48,683 nt of DNA. It comes from JAKFEW01 sp036675505. Lineage in GTDB: Bacteria > Cyanobacteriota > Sericytochromatia > S15B-MN24 > JAQBPE01. The DNA is taken from contig JAKFEW010000033.1 in assembly GCA_036675505.1 (NCBI GenBank), forward strand, positions 1-48,683, read 5' to 3'. This document shows positions 1-7,557 of this stretch, in pieces (the stretch's first letter is position 1; each line of letters starts with the position of its first letter). A program made the translations under genes and the position numbers. The notes under the pieces are model-generated. The model was not told where the DNA came from. It did no database searches and saw nothing but the letters and a program-made list of their open reading frames with translations.

Positions 1-43
1 CCAGGGGAGTTTAGATCCCGCTTCGCTCGGGACCTTCGGTCCT
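1..43 (+). repeat. dispersed intergenic repeat, copy A (5' part cut by window edge)
   Basis: The core CCAGGGGAGTTTAGATCCCG followed by CTTCGCTCG matches copies near 19.0, 34.3 and 39.8 kb. A small hairpin, GGACC-TTC-GGTCC, follows at 30-42. Like the other copies it lies directly before a gene start, here the cyanophycinase. The window edge removes the pyrimidine-rich 5' half seen in the other copies. Confidence 0.6.
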
Positions 44-61
44 GCGACCAGTCCGAAACCG

Positions 62-1690
62 GTGTCCCGCCTCGCCGTCGCCGTGTGCGCCCTGAGCCTG
101 CTGCTCGCGCCGCTCGGCGCGGCTGCGCGGGCCGCGGACCCTACCACCGGCTCGCTCGTCGCCATCGGCGGCGGCTCCGAGGACCCCAGCCTGATCCAGG
201 ACGTGCTGGAGCTCGCGAAGGGCAAGGCCAGCCGGGTCGCGATCGTGAATACGGCGTCGAGCGATCCGGGCCGCAGCGGTCCGATTTACATGCGCTTCTT
301 CCAGTCGCTCGGCGTCGCGCAGGTGTCCGTCGTGCCGCTGCTCAGCCGCGACCAGGCTTATGAGCCGGCCGTGCTCGATCAGCTCGGCCAGGCGGACTTC
401 ATCTACTTCACCGGCGGCAACCAGATCCGCCTGGCGCAGACGATCAAGGACACGCCGGCCCACGGCGCGTTGCTCGCCGCCTGGCAGCGCGGTGCGGTGA
501 TTGCGGGCACCAGCGCGGGCGCGATGGTCTTCGGCCCCTCTTACCTCACCGCGGGCAGCTCCTCGGCCGCGCTCCAGCGTGGCGCCGGCGCCGGCGCCGC
601 CGCGGGTGTCGAGCTGCGTGAAGGCCTCGGCGTCGTGCCGGGCGTCCTGGTGGATACGCACTTCGCGCGCGAGGGGCGCCTCGGCCGGTTGCTGGTCGCG
701 GCCGCCCAGCCGCCGCGCATGGTCGGCGTGGGCGTCGACGAGGACACCGCGGCCGTCATCACGGCCGACGGCGTGCGCGCCCTGGGCGCCGGCCGCGTCA
801 CGGTGCTCGATCTGGCGCGCGCCTCGATGCCGCCGCAGGCCCGCAGCACGTTCGCCGTGCGCAACGTCGAGATGCACCTGTTGGGTGCCGGCGACATGTT
901 GCGCTGGCGCCGCGAAGAGGGCGAGCGCACGCCGATGCTGCCCGATCGCGGCAGCGAGGTGGCCGTGCCGCCCTCGATCTGGCTGCAAGGCGCCGAAAGC
1001 GTGCCGCCGGCCACCTGGTTCCAGGCCGGCAGCGGCCCCTTCTCGACCGGCACCGGCGTGTTCACCCGCCTGCCGGAGGAGATCCTGATTCTGGCCGGCG
1101 ACGGGGCCAACTCCACCGCTGCGCGCTGGCAGACCGCGCTCTCGGGCGCCGGCCGCACCACGGTGCGCGTGCTGATGGCGAGCCAGCTGAATGGCCCGTT
1201 GTTGCAGCGTTACCTGCCGATTGCCGGCGGGCTGGTGCTGATCGACGACGGCCCGGGCTCGCTCGGCCGCGCGCTCGCCGGGGAGCAGGGCGCGCTCGTG
1301 CGCCAGACGGCCGGGCGCCTCCAGCTAGTTTCAGGCGGCGGTGCCGTGGCGATGGTCGGCGAGACGGCCATGAGGCCTGGCACCAGCGGCACCGGCGACC
1401 TCGTGCCGGGGCTGCGCATGACGCCTGGCATCATCACGGCGCCCGACCTCTGGGCGCCGGGCGCCTTCGACCGCCTGGTCGTCGACGCGCTGCTCGCGGG
1501 GGGCGCGCTCGGCCTCGGCCTGATGCCCGCCAACGGCGTGCGGCTCGAGGGTGGCGTGCTGCGCGTGGTCGGCGACGCGCCGGTGGTGGTGCTCGAGACC
1601 GCCAAGGTCAGCCTCGCCAACCCGGCGGTGCCGAGCGCCCGGGACCTCGTGATCCACGTGCTCGGCCCGGGCGAAGAGTTCCGGCCCTGA
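62..1690 (+). CDS. secreted cyanophycinase (peptidase S51) with a second, degenerate S51-like domain
   Basis: Cyanophycinases hydrolyse the storage polymer cyanophycin to beta-Asp-Arg dipeptides. Residues 1-24 are a classic signal peptide, so the enzyme should act outside the cytoplasm, as CphE-type enzymes do. The catalytic domain (about 28-250) shows TGGNQ at 117-121, the nucleophile motif GTSAGA with Ser151, DTHF with His200 and VGVDED near 224. The protein is 542 residues, about twice the usual 270-300. The extra part (about 338-510) repeats the fold order: LILAG, LVLIDDGPG in place of FIYFTGGNQ, VSGGGAVAMVG in place of IAGTSAGAMVFG, then a matching PGI/PGV strand and a final VVLE. All catalytic residues are lost there. 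The GTG start is chosen because it opens directly on the signal peptide; no good Shine-Dalgarno is visible. Gene context gives no clue to regulation. Confidence 0.85.
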   Translation: MSRLAVAVCALSLLLAPLGAAARAADPTTGSLVAIGGGSEDPSLIQDVLELAKGKASRVAIVNTASSDPGRSGPIYMRFFQSLGVAQVSVVPLLSRDQAYEPAVLDQLGQADFIYFTGGNQIRLAQTIKDTPAHGALLAAWQRGAVIAGTSAGAMVFGPSYLTAGSSSAALQRGAGAGAAAGVELREGLGVVPGVLVDTHFAREGRLGRLLVAAAQPPRMVGVGVDEDTAAVITADGVRALGAGRVTVLDLARASMPPQARSTFAVRNVEMHLLGAGDMLRWRREEGERTPMLPDRGSEVAVPPSIWLQGAESVPPATWFQAGSGPFSTGTGVFTRLPEEILILAGDGANSTAARWQTALSGAGRTTVRVLMASQLNGPLLQRYLPIAGGLVLIDDGPGSLGRALAGEQGALVRQTAGRLQLVSGGGAVAMVGETAMRPGTSGTGDLVPGLRMTPGIITAPDLWAPGAFDRLVVDALLAGGALGLGLMPANGVRLEGGVLRVVGDAPVVVLETAKVSLANPAVPSARDLVIHVLGPGEEFRP

Positions 1691-1692
1691 CC

Positions 1693-1716
1693 TCACGCCG
1701 CCCGAAGGCGCCGTGA
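1693..1716. terminator. hairpin between convergent genes, no T-tract
   Basis: TCACG and CGTGA close a stem that continues with four more pairs after one C-C mismatch, capped by a CGAA tetraloop. It lies between the stops of the cyanophycinase and the facing gene at 1724. It could serve both strands as a terminator or 3' barrier, but it lacks a T run on either strand. Confidence 0.4.
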
Positions 1717-1723
1717 AGGTCGA

Positions 1724-2377
1724 TCAGGGTTTGGCTGCGGGCGCCTTCGCCTTGGCCTGCTCCTCCTCGAAGCGGGCCTCGCGGACCTTGTACTTTCCGT
1801 ACTCGACCGGGTAGGCGAGCGCCTGGAGCGGGCGGGTCACGGCGTCGGCCGCGTCGATCGTCGCCGCCACTGGCCAGGCGATCAGGCCGATGAGCGCCGT
1901 GAAGGCGTTGTTGCCCATCCAGCCGGACACCGCCTTGCTGTAGCCGAAGAGCGGCCGCATCGGGTTCGCGGGGGCCTCTGGTGCACGCTGGCCGGTCGCC
2001 TCCTCGGCATCGCGGATGGCGTCGCCGAGCTGGTATACCTTGGTGCCTGCGGCGTCGGCCTCGGCGTCGGGCAGGCTCTTGTGGAAGAAGCTCGCGCTGC
2101 GCATGCCGCTCAGGGCCTTGTCCGCGGCCTCATAGGTCGGCCGCACTTGCGCGAGCCAGGCCTTCTTCGCCTCGACGCCCGAGGGCTGGGGCGGCAGGGC
2201 GTCGAGCGCGGCGATCGCCGCGCGCATGCCCGCGAGCTGCGCGCTCGTCGGCGGCGTACGCAGGAACGAGTCGGCCGCCAGCTTCGCATCCGCCGCCTTG
2301 GGCGCCGCCGGGGCGGAGGTCTTCGGCTGGGGCGAGGTCCCCGAGGTGCCGCTGGTGTTGCCGAGGGGATTGAACAT
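1724..2377 (-). CDS. hypothetical protein, 217 aa, Ala/Pro-rich N-terminus and one hydrophobic segment
   Basis: I do not recognise a family. The first 35 residues are a low-complexity Ser/Thr/Pro/Ala stretch. Residues about 36-130 look alpha-helical. A hydrophobic stretch (NAFTALIGLIAWPVAAT, near 155-172) could cross or lie on a membrane, and the tail is charged (Lys/Glu/Ala). There is no signal peptide. The ATG start has GGAGG about 5 bases upstream, so translation is well supported. It is divergent from the small gene at 2558, which also has a Pro/Ala-rich N-terminus and a hydrophobic middle, with about 180 bp between them. The two may share a control region, but nothing ties them to a function. 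Confidence 0.7.
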   Translation of the reverse strand: MFNPLGNTSGTSGTSPQPKTSAPAAPKAADAKLAADSFLRTPPTSAQLAGMRAAIAALDALPPQPSGVEAKKAWLAQVRPTYEAADKALSGMRSASFFHKSLPDAEADAAGTKVYQLGDAIRDAEEATGQRAPEAPANPMRPLFGYSKAVSGWMGNNAFTALIGLIAWPVAATIDAADAVTRPLQALAYPVEYGKYKVREARFEEEQAKAKAPAAKP

Positions 2378-2557
2378 GGGGGCCTCCTACGAATACTTGG
2401 CTGTCAGGTTCAACGTACCCGCCCCTGGGCTGGGTGAACCGTTCAGGGCCCTGAGGAGCGTTTATCCCCGCGTTAAGCCTTTGTCGGCGCGGCATGGACG
2501 GCTCGTGAACGCCCGATAGCTCCTCCCGGAGCCCAATCCGTCGTTCGAGGGACCGTT

Positions 2558-2959
2558 ATGCAGCCTGTTGCCGCTCTTCCCAGCTTCCTCGCCGCGACGC
2601 CGGCCGCCGCGCCCGCGCGGCCGCGGCTTTTCGACGTCCCGCCGCCCACGATGGCGCGGGACGCGTATCGGCCGCCGGTCCATCCTGCCGCGCCCATGCC
2701 GGTGGCGCCGGCGCAGCCGCCGATCTCGGCCAACCAGCAGGCCGGCCAGGCCACGCTCACGACGCTCACGGCCGGCCTCGGCGTGGCGGGCGTGTTCGCC
2801 CCGCCGGTGCTGCCCTTCGCGGGCGCGCTGGGGCTGGTGCAGGCGCTGGATACGCAGATCGGGAACCCGATCGCGAAGACGGTGGGGACGGTGGTGAACG
2901 GGGTGGTGGACGCCGGGAAGAGCGTGGGGAACTTCTTCGGCAAGCTCTTCGGCGGCTGA
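2558..2959 (+). CDS. small hypothetical protein, 133 aa, hydrophobic Ala/Gly-rich
   Basis: No family is recognised. Residues 1-60 are Pro/Ala-rich with no clear signal peptide. Residues about 62-95 form a hydrophobic Gly/Ala/Leu/Val stretch. The last 30 residues (VVNGVVDAGKSVGNFFGKLF region) look like an amphipathic helix with Lys and Phe on spaced positions. A GAGGGA stretch lies 5-10 bases before the ATG. An overlapping 109-residue frame is very Arg/Pro-rich and looks like a GC-driven shadow. The protein resembles neither a known toxin nor a known secretion substrate clearly enough to name. It is followed by a strong hairpin. Confidence 0.6.
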   Translation: MQPVAALPSFLAATPAAAPARPRLFDVPPPTMARDAYRPPVHPAAPMPVAPAQPPISANQQAGQATLTTLTAGLGVAGVFAPPVLPFAGALGLVQALDTQIGNPIAKTVGTVVNGVVDAGKSVGNFFGKLFGG

Positions 2960-2960
2960 G

Positions 2961-2982
2961 CCCGGCCCTCCGCCGGGCCGGG
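2961..2982. terminator. GC hairpin between convergent genes
   Basis: CCCGGCCC and GGGCCGGG form a perfect 8-bp stem around a 6-base loop, directly after the stop of the 2558 gene and before the stop of the facing lipoprotein gene at 3006. There is no T-tract, so intrinsic termination is uncertain. Confidence 0.45.
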
Positions 2983-3005
2983 TTGGTGGTCGGGCTGGAA
3001 AAGGT

Positions 3006-3497
3006 TCAGCTTTCGGCCAGGATCAGGATCGCCTTTGCGTCGAACTGGATCGGGAACGACTCCCGCACAGGGCCGCCGGCCCATACGCGCACGCGCTGGC
3101 CGACGCGCAGCTCGGCCGCCGATGCCCGCGCGAGCGCGCCGCCCATGCCCTGGCGCCAGACCGCGGTCGAGGTCGCGATCGTGACGACCGCCTGGTTGCT
3201 GCCGTCGGTCGTCGAGACCTGGATCCGCCCGGCATGCAGCTGACCGGCGCCGGCCGGATCGGAGGTGAGGATCTGGCCCTCGATCGTCGGCGCCTCGGCC
3301 GGTAGCCGCGGGTCGGCGGTGGGGGCGGTGGAAGCCGGCGTGGCGGGACTGGCGGAGGCCCCTGGCGAGCCCGAGGCCGCTGGCGAAGGCGCGGCCGAGG
3401 GCGAGGCCGACGGCCGGGCCGGGCCGCCGAGGCTCAGGCCTTCGTCGCAGGCGACGAGCAGCAAGGCGGCGAAGAGCGGGGCGAGGCGACGAAACAT
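3006..3497 (-). CDS. lipoprotein with a Pro/Ala/Ser linker and a small C-terminal domain
   Basis: The start is placed at the ATG at 3497, which has AGGA 8 bases upstream. A TTG eight codons earlier overlaps the rsmI stop. From this ATG the protein (163 aa) begins with a lipoprotein signal ending in LVAC, so the Cys near residue 17 should be lipidated. Residues about 23-65 are a Ser/Pro/Ala linker. The rest (about 70-163) is a compact beta-rich domain with TIEGQI, RVGQRVRVW and an ILIL end. This resembles small OB-like or DUF5666-type domains, but I cannot assign one. It lies 20 bases downstream of rsmI on the same strand and is probably co-transcribed with it. Function is unknown. Confidence 0.75.
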   Translation of the reverse strand: MFRRLAPLFAALLLVACDEGLSLGGPARPSASPSAAPSPAASGSPGASASPATPASTAPTADPRLPAEAPTIEGQILTSDPAGAGQLHAGRIQVSTTDGSNQAVVTIATSTAVWRQGMGGALARASAAELRVGQRVRVWAGGPVRESFPIQFDAKAILILAES

Positions 3498-3517
3498 GGC
3501 GGTGGTCCTCGCTGCTA

Positions 3518-4393
3518 TCAAAACTTTAACCGCTGGGCCGCGTCGTAGGCCTCGGAGCGCGGCACGCCGTGGGACCTGGCGATCGCCTTGGCCGCGTCCG
3601 CCGTGCGCAGGCCGCCCTGCAGCAGCTCGCGCAGCGCGTCCTCCCAGCCCTCGGCCGGACCAGAGGCGATCGCCTGCGCGCCGCCCACCACGATCACGAT
3701 CTCGCCGCGCGGCGCCTCGTGCGCCCAGCGGTCCCGCAGCGTCCCCAGCGGCCCGCGCACGACCTCCTCGAAGAGCTTGGTCAGCTCGCGCGCCACACAG
3801 GCGGGACGGTCCTCGCCGAAGACGGCGGCCATGTCCGCGAGCGTCTCGGCCAGCCGGTGGGGCGCTTCGTAGAAAGCCATCGTGCGCTGTTCGGCCACGA
3901 GCTCGCGCAGGCGGCGCCGGCGCTGCTTCGGTTCGCGCCCGAGGAAGCCCTCGAACGCGAAGCGCCGCGTCGGCAGGCCCGAGACGACCAGCGCCGCGAC
4001 GAAGGCGGTGGCGCCCGGGATCGGCACGATCGGCACGCCGGCTGCGATCGCGGCCTGCACCAGCGTCTCGCCGGGGTCCGAGATGCCCGGCATGCCGGCG
4101 TCGCTGACCAGCGCGACGGACTCGCCGCCGAGCAGGCGATCGACCAGGCCGGCGGCCGAGGGCCGCTCGTTGTGTTCGTGGTGGCTCACGAGCGGGCGGT
4201 CGATGCCGTGGAGGGCGAGCAGCTTGCGGGTCTCGCGGGTGTCCTCGGCGGCGATCATATCCACGGCGCGCAGGGTCGCCAGCGCGCGCGCGCTGACGTC
4301 GCCCATGTTGCCGATCGGGGTCCCGACGAGGTATAGCGTGCCGGTGGAAGTCAGGTGAGGTCCTCGCAATCGCATCCGGGTTGAGGGTACCAT
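3518..4393 (-). CDS. rsmI: 16S rRNA (cytidine-1402-2'-O)-methyltransferase RsmI
   Basis: RsmI uses SAM to 2'-O-methylate C1402 of 16S rRNA in the decoding centre. The protein has the family signature throughout: LYLVGTPIGNMGD near the N-terminus, AAEDTRETRKLL, the LVSDAGMPGISDPG loop, VPIPGATAFVAAL, FEGFLGREPKQRRRRL, FYEAPHRL and the closing GEIVIVVGG. At 291 residues it has the usual length, with a C-terminal helical tail (EDALRELLQGGLRTADAAK). The listed ATG has AGG close upstream. An in-frame ATG at 4375 is the alternative and would remove only six residues. The gene is divergent from pspA and upstream of a lipoprotein gene on the same strand. Confidence 0.95.
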   Translation of the reverse strand: MVPSTRMRLRGPHLTSTGTLYLVGTPIGNMGDVSARALATLRAVDMIAAEDTRETRKLLALHGIDRPLVSHHEHNERPSAAGLVDRLLGGESVALVSDAGMPGISDPGETLVQAAIAAGVPIVPIPGATAFVAALVVSGLPTRRFAFEGFLGREPKQRRRRLRELVAEQRTMAFYEAPHRLAETLADMAAVFGEDRPACVARELTKLFEEVVRGPLGTLRDRWAHEAPRGEIVIVVGGAQAIASGPAEGWEDALRELLQGGLRTADAAKAIARSHGVPRSEAYDAAQRLKF

Positions 4394-4493
4394 TTTCCTA
4401 CATGGCGGCCCTGCCGCGCGAGCGAGCGACCGGGGTTTGGGTATGTAGGGTTCGGGCGAGCGGCCGGCCGCCTGCTATGAATCGAGGAGTACC

Positions 4494-5201
4494 ATGGGAT
4501 TTTTCTCGCGCGTCGCCAACCTCTGGAAGGGCTTCCTCTCGATGTTCGTGTCGGACATCGAGCGTGAGAACCCCGAGATCGTCTACCAGCAGGCGATCAA
4601 CGAGCGCGTCAATCAGTACCAGAAGCTGATGAAGGCGGTGTCCAGCATCGTCTACCTGCGCAACAAGCTCGAGAAGGACCTCGAGAGCAAGACGCGCGAG
4701 CTGCAGGATGTCAGCGCCCAGATCCCTGTGGCGGTCCAGCAGAACGAGGAAGCCGCGGCGCTCGTGCTGATCGAGCGCAAGAACCAGCTCGTGAAGGACA
4801 TCGAGGACGTGCGGGGCGAGCTCGAGAAGATCAGCCACCAGGCCGAGGAGGCCAAGAGCGGCCTCGTGACCTTCCAGCATGAGATCGAGAAGCTCAAGAC
4901 CGAGCGCGACTCGATGCTCGCCAAGCGTGAGCACGCGAAGGCCCGCCTCAAGATCCAGGAGCAGCTTTCGGGGCTCACCGCAGACGCCGAGATCCGCGCC
5001 CTCGACGGCGTGCGCGAGAGCATCCACAAGCTCGAGGCGCAGGCCGACGTGGCCGCCGAGGTCCAGGGATCGGGCATGGATGCGAAGCTCTCGAAGATCA
5101 AGAGCGCGACGGGCTCCGCGGCCGCCAAGACGGAGCTCGAGGAGATCCGGCGCCAGATGGCGGCGCAGCAGACCCAACAGAACATCGAAAAGACGATGTA
5201 G
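4494..5201 (+). CDS. pspA: PspA/IM30 (Vipp1) family membrane-remodelling protein
   Basis: PspA/IM30 proteins are ESCRT-III relatives that coat and repair the inner membrane under stress. This 235-residue protein has the usual length. Its N-terminal amphipathic helix (FFSRVANLWKGFLSMF) would bind membrane, and an almost unbroken coiled coil runs from about 25 to 215. NPEIVYQQAINERV is typical of the first coiled-coil turn. It lacks the longer Vipp1 C-terminal tail. The ATG is preceded by GAGGAG at good spacing. It heads a four-gene run: the next gene starts within a few bases of its stop, followed by an AAA ATPase and a TPR protein. It is not next to pspF or pspBC, so sigma-54 control as in Escherichia coli is not indicated. 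Confidence 0.9.
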   Translation: MGFFSRVANLWKGFLSMFVSDIERENPEIVYQQAINERVNQYQKLMKAVSSIVYLRNKLEKDLESKTRELQDVSAQIPVAVQQNEEAAALVLIERKNQLVKDIEDVRGELEKISHQAEEAKSGLVTFQHEIEKLKTERDSMLAKREHAKARLKIQEQLSGLTADAEIRALDGVRESIHKLEAQADVAAEVQGSGMDAKLSKIKSATGSAAAKTELEEIRRQMAAQQTQQNIEKTM

Positions 5202-5207
5202 GTGGTC

Positions 5208-5840
5208 ATGGGGGTCGAGCTGGCCATCGGTCTCACGGTCGGCGGCGCCCTGGCCTTCATGGGCTGGGCAGCGAGGCGTTGGCTGCGCGGGCCCGATTCG
5301 CCGGCACCCCCATTGCCGCCGGAGCTCGCCGGGCGCTTGCGCGAGCTTCAGGCCCTCGCGGCGGAGACCCAGCGGGTGGTAGAAGCCCATGATCTGACTG
5401 GCGTCTTGGCCGGTGCCGTCGGCCAGCTGGTCGACCTCGTCGCGACTGCCCGCCACCTGGCCGAGGAGCAGGCGCGCCTGAGGGCGTTTTTGGTCCAGAC
5501 GCCGCGCAAGGCCGTCGAGCGCGAGGTCCTGCGCCGGCGCGAGAAGACCGGTGGCCCGCCCGGCGGCGTGGACGACGACCGGCTCGCGATCGCCGAGCAG
5601 CGCCTCGCGCTCGTAACGCGCATCGACGAGGCCGTGGGCGAGCTGCGCGACCGCTTCGCCGCCATCGATGAAACCGTCCGCCTGATCCACGCCCAGGCCG
5701 TCGCCGCGAGCGCCGCAGGCGTCCCCGAGTTCGACGTCGGCCGGGTCGCCCGCGACCTCGAAGCCGCCGGGGCCGCCCTCGCCGAGGTCCGCGAGCTCTC
5801 TGCGCGCCGCCGCGCGCTGCCCTCCACCTCCGCCATATAA
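5208..5840 (+). CDS. membrane-anchored coiled-coil protein in the pspA operon
   Basis: The family is not recognised. Residues about 5-24 are a hydrophobic helix (IGLTVGGALAFMGW) followed by ARRWLR, which suggests an N-terminal membrane anchor with the rest in the cytoplasm. The remainder is almost all helix, with heptad-like stretches near 45-60, 70-100 and 120-205, rich in Ala, Leu, Arg and Glu. The ATG at 5208 is chosen. A GTG two codons earlier directly follows the pspA stop, and either start implies translational coupling to pspA. Its place between a PspA and an AAA ATPase suggests a membrane-side partner or adaptor for one of them. That is inference from position only. Confidence 0.75.
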   Translation: MGVELAIGLTVGGALAFMGWAARRWLRGPDSPAPPLPPELAGRLRELQALAAETQRVVEAHDLTGVLAGAVGQLVDLVATARHLAEEQARLRAFLVQTPRKAVEREVLRRREKTGGPPGGVDDDRLAIAEQRLALVTRIDEAVGELRDRFAAIDETVRLIHAQAVAASAAGVPEFDVGRVARDLEAAGAALAEVRELSARRRALPSTSAI

Positions 5841-5855
5841 GGAAGTCAGAAACCC

Positions 5856-7553
5856 ATGCTCGATCGCACCGCCACCCTGCCCGTCCCCGCCTGGGCCGAG
5901 GAGTTGCGCCACCGGTACCTGGCCGGCGAGGCGATCCAGTTCTTGTTGCACGGCAACGTCCACGACCTGGTCGCCTACGAGGGCGACTTCGTCACGCTGC
6001 GCGAGTTCCTCACCAAGGGCCTGCTCGCCTCCAAGGACGTGGTGCTCTTCTACGACCCGAGCGAGGGCCTCACCTTCGCCCGGCCCGACATGAAGGACAA
6101 GTTCTTCAAGGCGCTGAACGTGCGCATGGCGATGCAAGGCCTGCCGCCGCTGGGCGGCGATCTGCCGGAAGAACCGGGCGCCTTGCTGCCGCTGCTCGAG
6201 GACTACCTGCTCACGCCCGGCGTGAAGGCCGCGCTGGTGTTGGACTACGCGGAGACGATCGCGCCGGCCGCGGAGCTCCACTTCCTCTCGCGCGACGACA
6301 AGGCCAACCTCGTCACGCTGCAACGCTGGGCCAAGGATCCGCAGCTGCTCAAGGGCGACAACGTGGTCCTGCTGGTCGCCGAGAACCTGGCCGAGGTGAA
6401 CAAGCGCATCAGCGCGAGCCCGCAGGTCATCCCGGTGATGATCCCGATGCCCGATGAGCGTGAGCGCCACGCCCTCGTCGAGCACCGCCGCCGCGCGAGC
6501 GCGTTCCAGAGCGATCTCGACGACGGCGCGCTCGCGCGCATCACCTCGGGCCTGCGCTACATCCAGCTCGACAACCTCTTCCGCCACGCCAAGAAGTCCG
6601 GCATGCCGATCACGTACGAGCTCGTGGCGCTCAAGCGCAAGGAGATCATCGAGGCCGAGTGCCTGGGCCTGGTCGAGCTGATCCAGAGCAAGCACGGCCT
6701 CGACGCCGTGGGCGGCATGGAGGGCGTGAAGGAAGTGCTCACGCTGGCGGCCAAGGCGATCAAGGAAGGCAAGACGCGCCATGTGCCGATGGGCGTGATG
6801 CTCGTCGGCCCAATGGGCACGGGCAAGAGCTTCCTGGCCGAGGCCTTCGCCAAGGAGTCCGGCCTCACCTGCCTGGCGCTGAAGAACTTCCGCGAGAAGT
6901 GGGTCGGCTCGACCGAGGCGAACCTCGAGAAGATCCTCACGATCATCAAGGCGATGGGCTCGGTGATGGTGGTGATCGACGAGGTGGACCGGGCGCTCGG
7001 CGGCGAAGACGGCGACTCGGGCACGAGCAGCCGGGTCTTCGCGACGATCAAAGCCTTCATGGCCGACACCAGCAACCGCGGCAAGATACTCTGGCTCGTG
7101 ATGACCAACCGCCCGGACAAGCTCGACCTCGACCTCAAGCGGCCAGGCCGCTTCGACGCCAAGATCCCGCTCTTCTTCCCGAAGACCGCCGAGGAGCGCG
7201 AGCGGATTTTCCGGGCGATCATCCGCAAGAACAAGCTCGAGGTCGATCTGCCTGATCTGGCCGGGCCGGTCGCGGCGACCGATGGTTACTCGGGCGCGGA
7301 AATCGAGGCGATCTTGCTGCTGGCCGATCAGCTGGCGGCGCTGCGCGAGGCCGAGGTGGTGACCGGTGCGGACGTGGACGCGGCCATCGCCGACTTCATC
7401 CCCAACCGCAACCGCGACATGATCGCGTATATGGAGCTGCTCGCGGTCTTCGAATGCTCGAGCAGGCGCCTGCTGCCGGAGGCCTACCGCGGGCTCAGCA
7501 ACGAGGAGTTGCAGGAACGCCTGACGGCGCTCGAAGTCGCCCTCGAGATCTGA
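5856..7553 (+). CDS. AAA+ ATPase, Ycf46-like, in the pspA operon
   Basis: The 565-residue protein has a non-catalytic N-terminal half (about 1-260, including FLLHGNVHDL at 29-38, a pattern seen in Ycf46-type proteins) and one AAA+ module (about 275-510). The ATPase shows Walker A GPMGTGKS at 318-325, Walker B VVIDEVDR at 372-379, sensor-1 MTN at 416-418 and the RPGRFD motif at 429-434. GYSGAEIEA lies in the lid region. These are features of classic-clade AAA proteins such as FtsH and Vps4. There is no protease domain or transmembrane segment. GGAAG lies 10 bases before the ATG. Because it sits two genes after PspA, a role in disassembling PspA polymers, as Vps4 does for ESCRT-III, is attractive but inferred. 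Confidence 0.85.
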   Translation: MLDRTATLPVPAWAEELRHRYLAGEAIQFLLHGNVHDLVAYEGDFVTLREFLTKGLLASKDVVLFYDPSEGLTFARPDMKDKFFKALNVRMAMQGLPPLGGDLPEEPGALLPLLEDYLLTPGVKAALVLDYAETIAPAAELHFLSRDDKANLVTLQRWAKDPQLLKGDNVVLLVAENLAEVNKRISASPQVIPVMIPMPDERERHALVEHRRRASAFQSDLDDGALARITSGLRYIQLDNLFRHAKKSGMPITYELVALKRKEIIEAECLGLVELIQSKHGLDAVGGMEGVKEVLTLAAKAIKEGKTRHVPMGVMLVGPMGTGKSFLAEAFAKESGLTCLALKNFREKWVGSTEANLEKILTIIKAMGSVMVVIDEVDRALGGEDGDSGTSSRVFATIKAFMADTSNRGKILWLVMTNRPDKLDLDLKRPGRFDAKIPLFFPKTAEERERIFRAIIRKNKLEVDLPDLAGPVAATDGYSGAEIEAILLLADQLAALREAEVVTGADVDAAIADFIPNRNRDMIAYMELLAVFECSSRRLLPEAYRGLSNEELQERLTALEVALEI

Positions 7554-7557
7554 CGCC

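Noticed and set aside
2568..2897. Alternative 109-codon frame within the small 2558 gene
   Set aside because: It is almost entirely Arg, Pro and Ser; the 133-codon frame has a more natural composition and a ribosome site.
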